Source of the DNA: Phoronis australis
Taxonomy: Eukaryota; Phoronida; Phoronidae
Length of the DNA: 64,000 nucleotides
NCBI GenBank assembly: GCA_002633005.1
Contig: NMRA01000183.1
Span: 76,426-140,425 of the forward strand
Direction of reading: 5' to 3'
The number at the start of each line of letters is the position of its first letter. The first letter of the stretch is position 1. Positions 56,085-64,000 of the stretch are shown in pieces. The notes under the pieces were generated by a model. It saw only the letters and a program-made list of their open reading frames with translations, was not told the DNA's origin and did no database searches. The translations under genes and the position numbers were made by a program.

Positions 56085-58039
56085 ATTTGCTGGTCTAAAA
56101 TGTGTCATTGTGAATGGAATAAACAAGAGCGCCGCTTACGAGGTTGGTGAAAAAATAAACCGCCGCAAGATGGCTGCGCAATGGAATGCCATTTATCTCA
56201 ATGGCGCCTGGCGATTTGTTGATGTATTCTGGGCATCGACGTGCATTGTGGGTAGAAAAACCGGAAAATGGACATTGTTGCAGTATGACGGAAGGACAGT
56301 GGACAGGCGGATATCCCGTGATGATGGCCGACAAGAGCACAGATCCAACGATTTTTTCTTCCTGACAGAACCAGAGCAGCTTATATACACGCATTTTCCA
56401 AACGATTCTCAGTGGCAGCTACTGAATCGCCCTCTAACATTCGAGGAATTTGAAGAAGCTGCATACGTCAGAGAGATGTTTTTTCTGATGGGACTGTCTT
56501 TTACTGATCAGTCTCATCATAAATGCATTGTCCATGCAGACACTGGTGAAGTAAAAATCGAACTCGGCCTACCGCCTAATTCAGAAAAGTACACTTTCAA
56601 GTACACGGTATATTTGGAAGAAGACAACAATGACGTTAGGTCGTTTAATGACGATGTTCAGTTGGAAAACTTTGTGCTCTATCAACAGTCCGAAACTTTT
56701 TTGCGTTACTCGTCGAGGTTCCCAGTAGCAGGAACATTTAAAGTCGACATATATGGTCATGATGCTACTACGTCTCAAACTTTAGATCTGCTTACTTCAT
56801 ACATTATAAAATGTAAATCTCCATTTCCCAATTGTCAACCATTACCTGACACACCCGCTATTGGTTGGGGAGTTGGGAAGAAGGCACGGGATATCGGGAT
56901 ACGCGCAAAGTCGCACGAGAATGGTATCATTGAGAGTGCGGACGGAACGTTCGAGATAAGGCTTAAGTTGGAAAAGGAAATTAATCTGAATCAACTTATT
57001 CTGCACAACACAATAAACTCTGAAGACCTCCAACATCACGCAGTTACGCGAATAGAAAATGGCGAGGTTATAGTAAACGTGCGCCTTCCAGCAGGCAACA
57101 GCCAATATGCTCTTAAGTTGTATGCGAACGAGGCTAGCAATGAAGGCGAGATGGAGAATGTTTGTAACTACTTGCTTCGTTCGATGGCCCACCCGCCGCA
57201 GCAGAGTTATCCCAAACTTGCGTCAGCTATTCTTGGCGAGAGACCCTTCAATGACAAACTTGGTGTGACTGCTTTGACTCATGTGAATGGACTAATAGAG
57301 ACTACGGACGGAAAAGTAGTTCTGGACTTTGCCAAAGAAAAAGGAGTAGAGCTGTCGTGTGAGTTAACTAATAACGACTTATTCGAAGAGGCTCTAAAGA
57401 AATGTGTGCAAGTTGAACAGGACGAAGATACCGCGAGATTTACGCTCAGTTTAAACGAAATTGGAGAATATGGATTCAACATCTATGGTCGGCAGAGCGA
57501 TGACAGACGTCAAATATTTAATTTGCACAATTACCTCATCCAAAAACATTACGATGAGACCAGTGAGCGACGTGCCCTTAAACCCTTGCGGCCACCCGTT
57601 GGTTTCAAGGCAAATGTTGACGATTTGACAATCCAAGGAGACAAGGCGATCGAAAACTGGAAAATTGTAACGGCTGACAGAAAGCACAAACTCCGAATTC
57701 CAGCGACGTCAAAGAAGACAATTGGTGAACTACGTCGAGTGAACGCCGTTGGGACACATTTGAAAGGCGGTGTGAAAATAAAGCGCGACGCAGATGAAGA
57801 CGTGGTTACTTTAGACCTTCCAGACGACGGAGAGTACGTGTTGAATATATTTGAAAAGCGCGGGAAAAATGTTTTGTCGACTACAAAAACATATCACGTG
57901 GTCAGAGACAGCTCCCTTGTTACAGGAGACGATGGGCTGGACATTGTATCTAGTGATGCCGAGTCTATGGATAGTTGCTCAACAGAAATACGTCAAATAG
58001 TCGAAGAACCTGAGCCCAAACCACCTGGTCCCAAAAGAG
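56085..58039 (+). CDS. KY-stalk gene exon 4: second half of the TG-like domain plus KY beta repeats
   Basis: A 1955-base exon, phase 2 in (ttttacag), phase 1 out. It starts FAGLKCVIVNGINK, then MAAQWNAIYLNGAWRFVDVF with WAS. The catalytic His, normally in H-WNAV, is Gln-201, while the Asp of the triad is kept (Asp-215 in VDVFW). It continues with about four beta-rich repeats of about 110-130 residues, each closing in a pattern like LP--G-Y-LNIY... followed by NYLI-C or Y-I-K (for example near IKCKSPFPNCQPLPD and NYLIQKHYDETSE). These match the Ig-like repeats that follow the domain in KY and hillarin. The end, EEPEPKPPGPKR, is a flexible linker. Confidence 0.9.
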
Positions 58040-58698
58040 GTATGCGTTATATCCGTGTGTGTCATTATTGCTGCCGAACGTTTCTTGAACGTACATGTTT
58101 GTTGGTACGAGTGAATGAATGAATGTACAGGTTGAATGAAGTACCCCTGGTGTATCTTAGGTATAAAAGGTAATTTGATGGTATAAGAATCACTTTTCTG
58201 TTGTAGTTAGCCAACCAGCAGATTAAATAATCACCAAAACAACTTTTAGAGAATCTAAAACTTTCTAGAATTATAGTCACGTAATTGTGTGACCATATCT
58301 TGAGCAGTATTGCTGTGTGTTTTCATTGGATGTCGCTCTGTTATAACTATTGAAGCCGCTACAAAACACGCCTTCGCGGGCCGCCAGATAATTCACCCCT
58401 GATTCAGACCAATCTCCACTAAGCATAGGAAATTGATTTGAATTTTTGCCTTCATAGGACGAAGAGTTTTTTGGTGTAGGAAAGAACGGGTAGTGTTCGA
58501 GACCATGTTGGAGGCATAAACTTATCCTCTTTGACAAGCTGGGCCATAAGCAATAGCAAACTGTCAGTTGTTACCATAAAAGAATATCGTATAAAAGAAC
58601 GGGAAATGTCCTTAATATGATGTTAAGTTTGACGGAAGGCGGGTTTGTAGGTGCTTTAATGAACCATATTATGTAAATAATAGAACTATATTTACTAG

Positions 58699-59457
58699 AC
58701 GATGCACAGTTGTCTGATTACGCGGACAGTTTTGACGAAACAGATTGTGGAAGAGAGTTTAGAGATGTCGACGAAGGCCCAAACATTCTGGTTATCTCCG
58801 CCACCCCGCGTGAGTATGACGACGAAGAGGACTTTTCTGAATTCTTCGAAGACGATGACTATGATCCTGGCGTACTACTACGCCCAGACGTATTCTACGA
58901 CAGCGACATCAGTGGGGAATGCATTGCTGATATTATCGTTGTTGGAGAGGAACACGAGCATATTCCAGCTGACGACGAAACCAGTGACGATATTGTCAGC
59001 GATCTGAACAGTAACAGTCAAACTGACGAAGCAACAGACGCATTGTCAGTTGTGGATGACTTCGATGAAACGAATGCAATGGGAGAAAATAGCGTGATTG
59101 GCTTTTGTAGGGAGGAGCGTGAAGTGAACTTAGATGTTAAAAATTATTCGCAAAAATGCGATGACAATGAAGTAGCTTTATTGTGTGATGAAAATGAGAA
59201 GGAAGAAAGCAGTTGTCAGGATTGCCAGGATGAAGTCATATTGGACGACACAGAGGAGATTACACACGAGCATCGTGTAACGGTGGAGAATGAACGTGAC
59301 CATCACGAGACGGAGGAGAATGAACATGTACATCACGTGACGGAGGAGAATGAACATGTACATCACGTGACGGAGGAGAATGAAGATGAACGTCACGTTG
59401 AAGAAGATCAAGTACAGGATGCTCACGCTGAAGACACACGTAGTTTACATACTCTAG
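58699..59457 (+). CDS. KY-stalk gene exon 5: acidic, His/Glu-rich region
   Basis: Phase 1 in after tttactag, phase 1 out (CTA G|gtattt), 253 codons, all open. Very rich in Asp and Glu (DDEEDFSEFFEDDDYDPGVL). A 10-residue unit of the form TEENEHVHHV repeats four times near the end, encoded by 30-base units at 59281-59400. No fold is recognisable; probably disordered. Confidence 0.88.
59281..59400 (+). repeat. 30-bp coding minisatellite, 4 copies
   Basis: Four 30-base units (cggaggagaatgaacatgta + catcacgtga type) start at 59281, 59311, 59341 and 59371. Length divisible by three keeps the frame, so copy number can change protein length without breaking it. The peptide unit is Glu/His rich. Confidence 0.95.
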
Positions 59458-59954
59458 GTATTTACGTATGAAATTGACAATCCCGTGTGTATACCGTTCC
59501 AGTGCACTGTATATACCTGCGTGTTTGACAACCCGCCTGTTTCAATCAAACACTCGGCATTGCTTCTTCAACAGAGTGTGGATATGTGCGTGTGTGTGAC
59601 CTTATGTGTATGTTTGGGTTGAAGTGATACATAAGTTTTTTTTTTACACATTACAAGATCTTTGTGTGACCAGGGTTGCTGTCCTTAGAGTATTTAAAAT
59701 AGCGAGGCGCTAGGAGTTTTCACAGTAAAGTGACAGTATAAATTTTTTGGTCTTTCAAGTCTGTGAGTAGGCCTTCATTCAAAGAAAGTGATATTTAAGA
59801 CATTGACACATTCTCCTGCCTCTACTACATCTTGTCAAATGTCATGAATACAAAGAACTGCACGAGATATATTAGTACAACTATGGCTCACTCTTTTATG
59901 TCGCGTTTCTATATATTGACAAATACTTTTATAAATATCATACTTACGTTACAG

Positions 59955-60167
59955 ATGACCAGGAAGAGATAGCAGCAATGCAGACTATCGAGGAGGAGTC
60001 TCCAAGACTACTTGTCAATAAAGCAGACGATTCAGCTACCGAGTCTGTTGATGGGGACAGCGACAAAGATGTAGAAAGCCCAGTTGTAGCAAAAACAGAA
60101 GAAGAGTTAGAAATGGAACGAATTGAAGAAGAAAACCGAATAGCCGAAGAGGCTGAGACAAAGAAAG
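59955..60167 (+). CDS. KY-stalk gene exon 6: acidic to coiled-coil transition
   Basis: Phase 1 in after gttacag, phase 1 out (AAA G|gtattc). It encodes DDQEEIAAMQTIEEESPRLL and later TEEELEMERIEEENRIAEEA with ETKK, a charged helical segment leading into the helical repeats. Boundaries and phase fit both neighbours. Confidence 0.85.
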
Positions 60168-60815
60168 GTATTCTGCTCCTTGTTGGATAGTCTAGGTCAT
60201 GGCTTTTTTAAAACACAAGTTCATATATTTTGAATTTTCGAAAGCCGAAAAGCGATTCTTATACCATTGATGTGATCGTCTGGTATTCTTTGAATTTCCA
60301 TTTGTTTTGTCTGTCTCTCCTGGTTTTTGTTCGTGTGTGTGAATGTGTGTACATCTTTAGTGCCATTGTGAATGTTTCCAGGGACTTTTTGAAGAATGCA
60401 GTTGTTGTAATATAAGTCATTCAGGCCTCTCCTTGACTAGAAACGTATGTTTACGTTCTCTGTTTTAATTGGTTAGTTGCTTTGGATGACCGACATCTCA
60501 CGCTACATTAAAATGTGACGTATGTAAAAAGGTCAATGACATTGTTGTGCAAAGTTATAATGAGTAATGTTAATGCCGGGCTGCAATAACTTGCTGTTCC
60601 TTTATTTTGTTTTGGAATTTGGAGTTCATTGACATGTAGTGCACTTATGAGCTAGAAAAAATATAATATTAACAACAAATAACAAGCAAAATGCATGTCA
60701 TGTAGATAGCAACTAGCTATGAAGCTCACCAGATGTCAAATGTCACCCGAGAAATTCTATATTTTATGAATCCCACCAGATGTCACTAGTCACCCGAGAG
60801 ATTCTATACTTTCAG

Positions 60816-60988
60816 CTCGACAAAAGAAACGGCTGACCGAGCGGCTGCAGGAGGCCATGAAAGTACGTCTGGACGTGGATCGTTTGAGCCGTGCTATTTC
60901 AAAGTTCATCTCAGCTGGTATAGAGAACGACGCGTTACTAGCCGAGGGCAAGAGGATGCTGGAACTGTGGACTCTAATACTAAGTTAG
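60816..60988 (+). CDS. KY-stalk gene exon 7: helical repeat, with an in-frame stop used by a short isoform
   Basis: Phase 1 in after ctttcag. It encodes ARQKKRLTERLQEAMKVRLD, VDRLSRAISKFISAGIENDA and LLAEGKRMLELWTLILS-stop. The repeat AI-KF...LL-EGKRMLEL recurs in the next exon as AIQKAA...VALAHRMMEQ. If read through, the stop is TAG at 60986-60988 and ATTAAA at 61078 could serve for polyadenylation. If spliced at the weak donor after 60983 (a|gttagc), the frame continues into 62023 in phase 1 with residues LWTLILNLNTGIR. Confidence 0.8.
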
Positions 60989-61077
60989 CATGTTTCTATG
61001 CCATATTTTAGTTCTTGTACTGCACACAATACCCTATAAAGCCACGAAACGACGTAGTGTATGGCTAGAAGTTTTCA

Positions 61078-61083
61078 ATTAAA
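61078..61083 (+). terminator. Candidate polyadenylation signal for the short isoform
   Basis: ATTAAA, the commonest variant of AATAAA, lies 90 bases past the stop at 60988. It supports a transcript ending here but is weak evidence alone. Confidence 0.35.
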
Positions 61084-61254
61084 GTCTCATTGGAAGTTCA
61101 AGATAAGAAGTTTAAACATAATTCTGTACCACGCAAGAATTTTTACGCACTGTCTATCAGTCGTTAGTAGTTTCTTTCCTCAGGACAAGAATTGTACGAT
61201 GACACTTGGCTTAGCTCAAAATCATACTCTGCCACACGGTTTGGTAATTGGCGA

Positions 61255-61480
61255 AATTATTTTTCACAATTAGCAGAATTAATTAGGAGCACAATGTGGC
61301 AAGATTATACAAAAGTTTCAGGCTGTAAAAGTCAAATTTCTTGCCGGTTTGCATAATTCAAAAACCTGATCGCGTGTACTTTTCACGAACTATTCAAATA
61401 TACTATATAAAAACTTTCGAAACGAAAACTTAAAACATACAAATGTCGCACCCAAGTGGTTATAACGGTCCGATTATCTA
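61255..61480 (+). repeat. Dispersed repeat, related to 41566-41780
   Basis: Shares ttagcagaattaatta, gtaaaagtcaaatttcttg, aattcaaaaacctgatc and tttcgaaacgaaaacttaaa with 41566-41780 at low identity. It lies in the intron between exons 7 and 8. The rest of the intron (61481-62022) shows nothing. Confidence 0.45.
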
Positions 61481-62022
61481 GAGAACGATAGCATCAGCAG
61501 CCTGAGGCAATAATTAACTGTGATATACCGGCAAATTTCAAGGTACGCTAACCGATCCAGTTGCCCAATCTCGCCCAGAGAGAGTGTCAACATAGCATTC
61601 TTTTGAAGGTGTCCAGATTAAAACCGCGTTCAGAAGTGTAAAAAGGCGGAGTGGAAGTTTCATTTGATTGTAGGTCTGCAGCTTAAGACTAGCGTTTACA
61701 AAGGCTTCGTAACAGCCGTCTTATGAGTAATTTACCAAACTCGTAAGATCACCATGGGCGAAGAGAGCCAAAACCCACGTTACGTCACTAGATTGTCTTC
61801 TCTAGCAAATAGGGTAGACGTGTCATGTCTGATTTTCGGGGCTGAATATATGCAGGCAGATCAAAGGTCCAACGAGCGTTCACATGTGATTTTTTCAGAA
61901 GGCAGGCTTACCTTTTCAATGGACGGCATGTGAGCGCTTTGTAACGTCGTTTGTGTGTTTCCGCAAAACCCAATCACAGAATATACATAATGACTTTAAT
62001 AACTTTTGTGACGCCCTTGCAG

Positions 62023-62300
62023 ATTTGAACACCGGTATCCGGACCAGAAACATTAAATTGGTTGAGCCAGCCATACAAAAGGCGGCTCGTCACGACGACA
62101 GTGAGTTAAGGAATTACGTGGCCTTAGCACATCGAATGATGGAACAGGTACGCAAAATAGAACGCCTGCGCCACTCCATCTTAAAGTTGAACCAAAAGAC
62201 AATTGCTGAAATTCGCGCCTATAGTCGACCGCCGCCAGCTGTTGAGCAAGTGATGACAGCCTCTTTCCTTCTGATGGGGGAAGAAGAATATGAACTGAAG
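62023..62300 (+). CDS. KY-stalk gene exon 8: helical repeat leading into the dynein stalk-like domain
   Basis: Phase 1 in after cgcccttgcag, phase 0 out (AAG|gtacga). It encodes LNTGIRTRNIKLVEPAIQKA, ARHDDSELRNYVALAHRMME, QVRKIERLRHSILKLN, then KTIAEIRAYSRPPPAVEQVM and TASFLLMGEEEYELK. The last part matches dynein heavy chains at the stalk entry: L--L-K-DI-E+R---KPPP-V--VMEA--ILLG. Cross-checks: RAY-RPPP, V--VM-A, LLMGE. Confidence 0.75.
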
Positions 62301-62614
62301 GTACGATTAAAAGATCTAACCTGCAACCTGGATACCGCCATAAGTTCTCATAACTTTCGTTGTTCATATTGTACGTTCTTGGTAAATGTACTGAATAATC
62401 GTAAGAAATACCTTTCAGCATTGGACAGTACAATGTACTTTCGTTTATATTTATCGAAACTCTACCAAAGAATTTTTGGCATAGACCTGGGCCAGGTCTA
62501 ACCTTTTTACTAAAAATATAAACTCAAATTTAATTTTGACTGTTTTATTCTAGTTGTGTACGAACTCAAGAAAAGTATCTGTTGAGCAATGGTCGAGTAC
62601 ATGATGTTGTAGTC

Positions 62615-62754
62615 CTACAAACGTGTATATCTCCTTGTCCTACACTGTATATCTCATTGTCCTACACACGTGTACATCTCATTTTCCTACACACGTGTAT
62701 ATCTCCTTGTCCTATACACGTGTGTATCTCATTGTCCTACACACGTGTACATTT
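62615..62754 (+). repeat. 25-bp minisatellite with cacacgtgta core
   Basis: About 5-6 units of the type tcctacacacgtgtatatctc + cttg. Similar phrases (acacacgtatatatctcatta, cacacatgtatatccc) recur at 63455-63510 on the other side of the RNase H frame. Confidence 0.85.
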
Positions 62755-62767
62755 GTTGTGATCTGAG

Positions 62768-63508
62768 TCATCTGAGTGAAGAACCGACATCACTGCACAA
62801 GGGATATCCCCATAAACACTCCATCCCCCGAAGAAGTAGATCCCGAAGTGTGTAGATGCTGACAGTTCCAATCAGTGGATGATTCACTAGCCTTCTGTTT
62901 CTTCCACAAAGTCTTGATTTTCTGCAAGCAGCCCATCCAACTCCTAGCTCACGAAGTCGTTCCAAATGATGATGTTCCGATTCCTCTTGGTCCTTCTTCA
63001 GCTTCTCCCTGACCATATTCACAATTTCCGGTTTAGCAGGGCACAGCTTCCCTTCTGGTTTTGCTTTCCCAGCCAGCTCATCAGCACGTTCATTCCCCCT
63101 AGCTCCAGCATGGCCTGGGGTAAATATCCAGGTGATCTTTTTCAAAGTCGCCTTTGTTAGGAGCTCAGTCAATTCAACTCTCAAATGCCCACTTTCAATT
63201 TTCTTCAGAGTGCTTTGTGAATCTGTAACAAAGATCAAATGTGCTTGCCGAGTTGTTGTCACCCACTCGAGAGCCTGTGTAATTGCTTCTATCTCCATTC
63301 TCATGCTGGAAGTTGTCATACTGTAAGCTCCCTGCTGTTCCTGCTCTAGTCTGCCATTTACAATCGCTGAGAAACCCCATCCAGATTGTTCTCCTCTTTT
63401 AACAAATCCATCCGAGTAAACAACTACATCTCCATGCCGAGAGTAGTCTTCAATAAGTTGTTGTACACACGTATATATCTCATTATCCTTCACACATGTA
63501 TATCCCAT
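62768..63508 (-). mobile_element. Non-LTR retrotransposon fragment encoding RNase H
   Basis: A 246-codon minus-strand frame. RNase H degrades the RNA of RNA-DNA hybrids during retrotransposon copying. All type 1 RNase H catalytic positions are visible: Asp-33 in VVVYSDGFVKRG, Glu-72 in SSMRMEIEAI, Asp-96 in LIFVTDSQST, and Asp-143 in TPGHAGARGNERADELAG with the conserved His-133. The tail HPLIGTVSIYTLRDLLLRGM resembles the segment after RNase H in I-like non-LTR elements. Its reverse transcriptase is not in the window, so it is a fragment. The first codons (MGYTCVKDNEIYTCV) come from the flanking minisatellite, so the true start is unclear. Confidence 0.88.
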
Positions 63509-63552
63509 GGGGAGGATAAAATTCTATGCATATCCAAATATTTCTTTACAAG

Positions 63553-63738
63553 GACTGGAAGTGGATTCAGTGTTTGATGGGCAGAATAGGACCCGATAGC
63601 GTGAAGAAGCGGGTGGCTGATACAAACGTGGACGATGTTCCAATCGAAATTGCACTCCGAGCTCAGCAGATTTATGAAGGGTTTACACTAAACGACGTGA
63701 GAGACGTTAGTGCAGGCGCGGCAGCCTTCTACGTTTGG
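63553..63738 (+). CDS. KY-stalk gene exon 9: dynein microtubule-binding-like segment
   Basis: Phase 0 both sides (tctttacaag, TGG|gtacgt), 62 codons: DWKWIQCLMGRIGPDSVKKR, VADTNVDDVPIEIALRAQQI and YEGFTLNDVRDVSAGAAAFY with VW. Dynein heavy chains have here DW--AKKLL-D--F---L---D-D-IP------L--YI--P-F-PE-V--VS-AA--LC-WV. Conserved spots kept: initial DW, VDDVP as the D-IP turn, IYEGFTLNDV as the Y--PDF-PE-V stretch, VS-AA, and the final W. Confidence 0.75.
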
Positions 63739-63920
63739 GTACGTATTGCTCTTTGCCTAGATGATGTTGTTTAATTCAAGTGGCTAATAGATGAAAATCT
63801 GATTAAAAGGTTTAAATATTTTCCTGAAAACCAGCCAAATGAGCTCTAAAGACCTTCTTTTAGAAACTGTCACGGTACTTTTTTGACAAACGCCGGTCAC
63901 CTTGAACTTATATTTTATAG

Positions 63921-64000
63921 ACTTCAGGAATGATTGAAGCTTGCATAAACAACTTCAAGGCCGCCGGAGGAAACCTATTCTCTGTACGACCGAAAACGTG
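63921..64000 (+). CDS. KY-stalk gene exon 10 (partial): second stalk helix
   Basis: Phase 0 in after atattttatag; it runs off the window end in frame. It encodes TSGMIEACINNFKAAGGNLF and SVRPKT. In dyneins the WV-AM--Y--V-K-V-PK--L segment, start of the returning stalk helix, follows. The W(T)SGM pattern and RPK near the expected PK position fit. Confidence 0.7.

Larger units (their letters stand above)
62301..63552. other. Intron 8, holding a minisatellite and a retroelement fragment
   Basis: Between exons 8 and 9 lie a 25-bp minisatellite (62615-62754) and, reversed, an RNase H frame (62768-63508), whose far end carries a short stretch of similar minisatellite sequence at about 63455-63510. 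No exon of the host gene is seen in it. Confidence 0.7.
52095..64000 (+). other. Pseudo-transglutaminase (KY/hillarin type) to dynein-stalk-like gene, whole locus (partial)
   Basis: Ten coding exons can be joined in frame: 52095-52190, 53967-54146, 54873-55102, 56085-58039, 58699-59457, 59955-60167, 60816-60983, 62023-62300, 63553-63738 and 63921-64000, open at the window edge (over 1380 codons). Domain order: myristoylation-type N-terminus, low-complexity linker, KY-type transglutaminase-like domain, KY beta repeats, acidic region, coiled coil and helical repeats, dynein stalk/microtubule-binding-like segment. A short form stopping at 60988 would have 1201 residues. KY-family proteins act at cytoskeletal sites (KY at the muscle Z-disc, hillarin at the cleavage furrow), so a cytoskeletal role is a fair inference. 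Every junction is GT-AG, but the donor after 60983 is weak. Confidence 0.7.

Noticed and set aside
56095-57687. Several minus-strand frames of 65-116 codons
   Set aside because: All are antisense shadows of the long exon 4 of the KY-stalk gene.
62053-62433. A 126-codon minus-strand frame
   Set aside because: It overlaps exon 8 of the KY-stalk gene, whose plus-strand frame carries splice signals and dynein-like residues.

Overview
The window is animal nuclear DNA: split genes with GT-AG introns, a eukaryotic tRNA-Asp, many degraded DNA transposons, and minisatellites. The chromatin protein DEK is recognisable exon by exon but diverged from vertebrates, and introns are kilobases long, so I infer an invertebrate, most likely a deuterostome such as an amphioxus or hemichordate. 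The species cannot be fixed from this sequence. There is one large assembly gap (23884-24784) and single Ns at 9314 and 33848.

Region 1 (about 1-8187) has no gene I can defend. It holds interspersed repeats and a possible non-autonomous hAT element (5804-7384). Region 2 (8188-35020, + strand) is the DEK gene. Nine coding exons join in frame (exon-end phases 1,1,0,2,1,0,1,0, then the terminal exon) to give about 419 residues: an SPKK-rich acidic N-terminus, the DEK/SAP core, an acidic and basic linker with an AT-hook, and the DEK C-terminal domain. Its introns are crowded with inserts: a repeat array with a CACCTAGTGG core, a hAT transposase relic with a target-site duplication, a THAP relic, a TTAA-flanked element, two relatives with ACCGTAATCG-type ends, a hAT-like element with an exact 8-bp duplication, and 85-bp and 44-bp minisatellites. 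Part of exon 1 lies in a ~1.05-kb tandem duplication whose junction is an N.

Region 3 (35-52 kb) is sparse. It has a minus-strand single-exon gene resembling KCNE potassium-channel beta subunits (40080-40508), two minus-strand candidate exons of unknown genes, a minus-strand tRNA-Asp(GTC) at 46533-46604, and short tandem repeats.

Region 4 (52095-64000, + strand) is the most interesting part. One gene can be followed exon by exon: a probable N-myristoylated start, a kyphoscoliosis/hillarin-type transglutaminase-like domain without catalytic Cys and His, several beta-rich KY-type repeats, an acidic His/Glu-rich segment, and a helical coiled-coil region. The same helical repeat resumes in exons further downstream and leads into a segment that aligns with the dynein heavy chain stalk and microtubule-binding domain. 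The window ends inside this gene. An in-frame stop at 60986-60988 suggests a short isoform of 1201 residues lacking the stalk part. I know of no described protein combining a pseudo-transglutaminase with a dynein stalk, so this is the best candidate here for something undescribed. An RNase H fragment of a non-LTR retrotransposon sits in its intron on the opposite strand.
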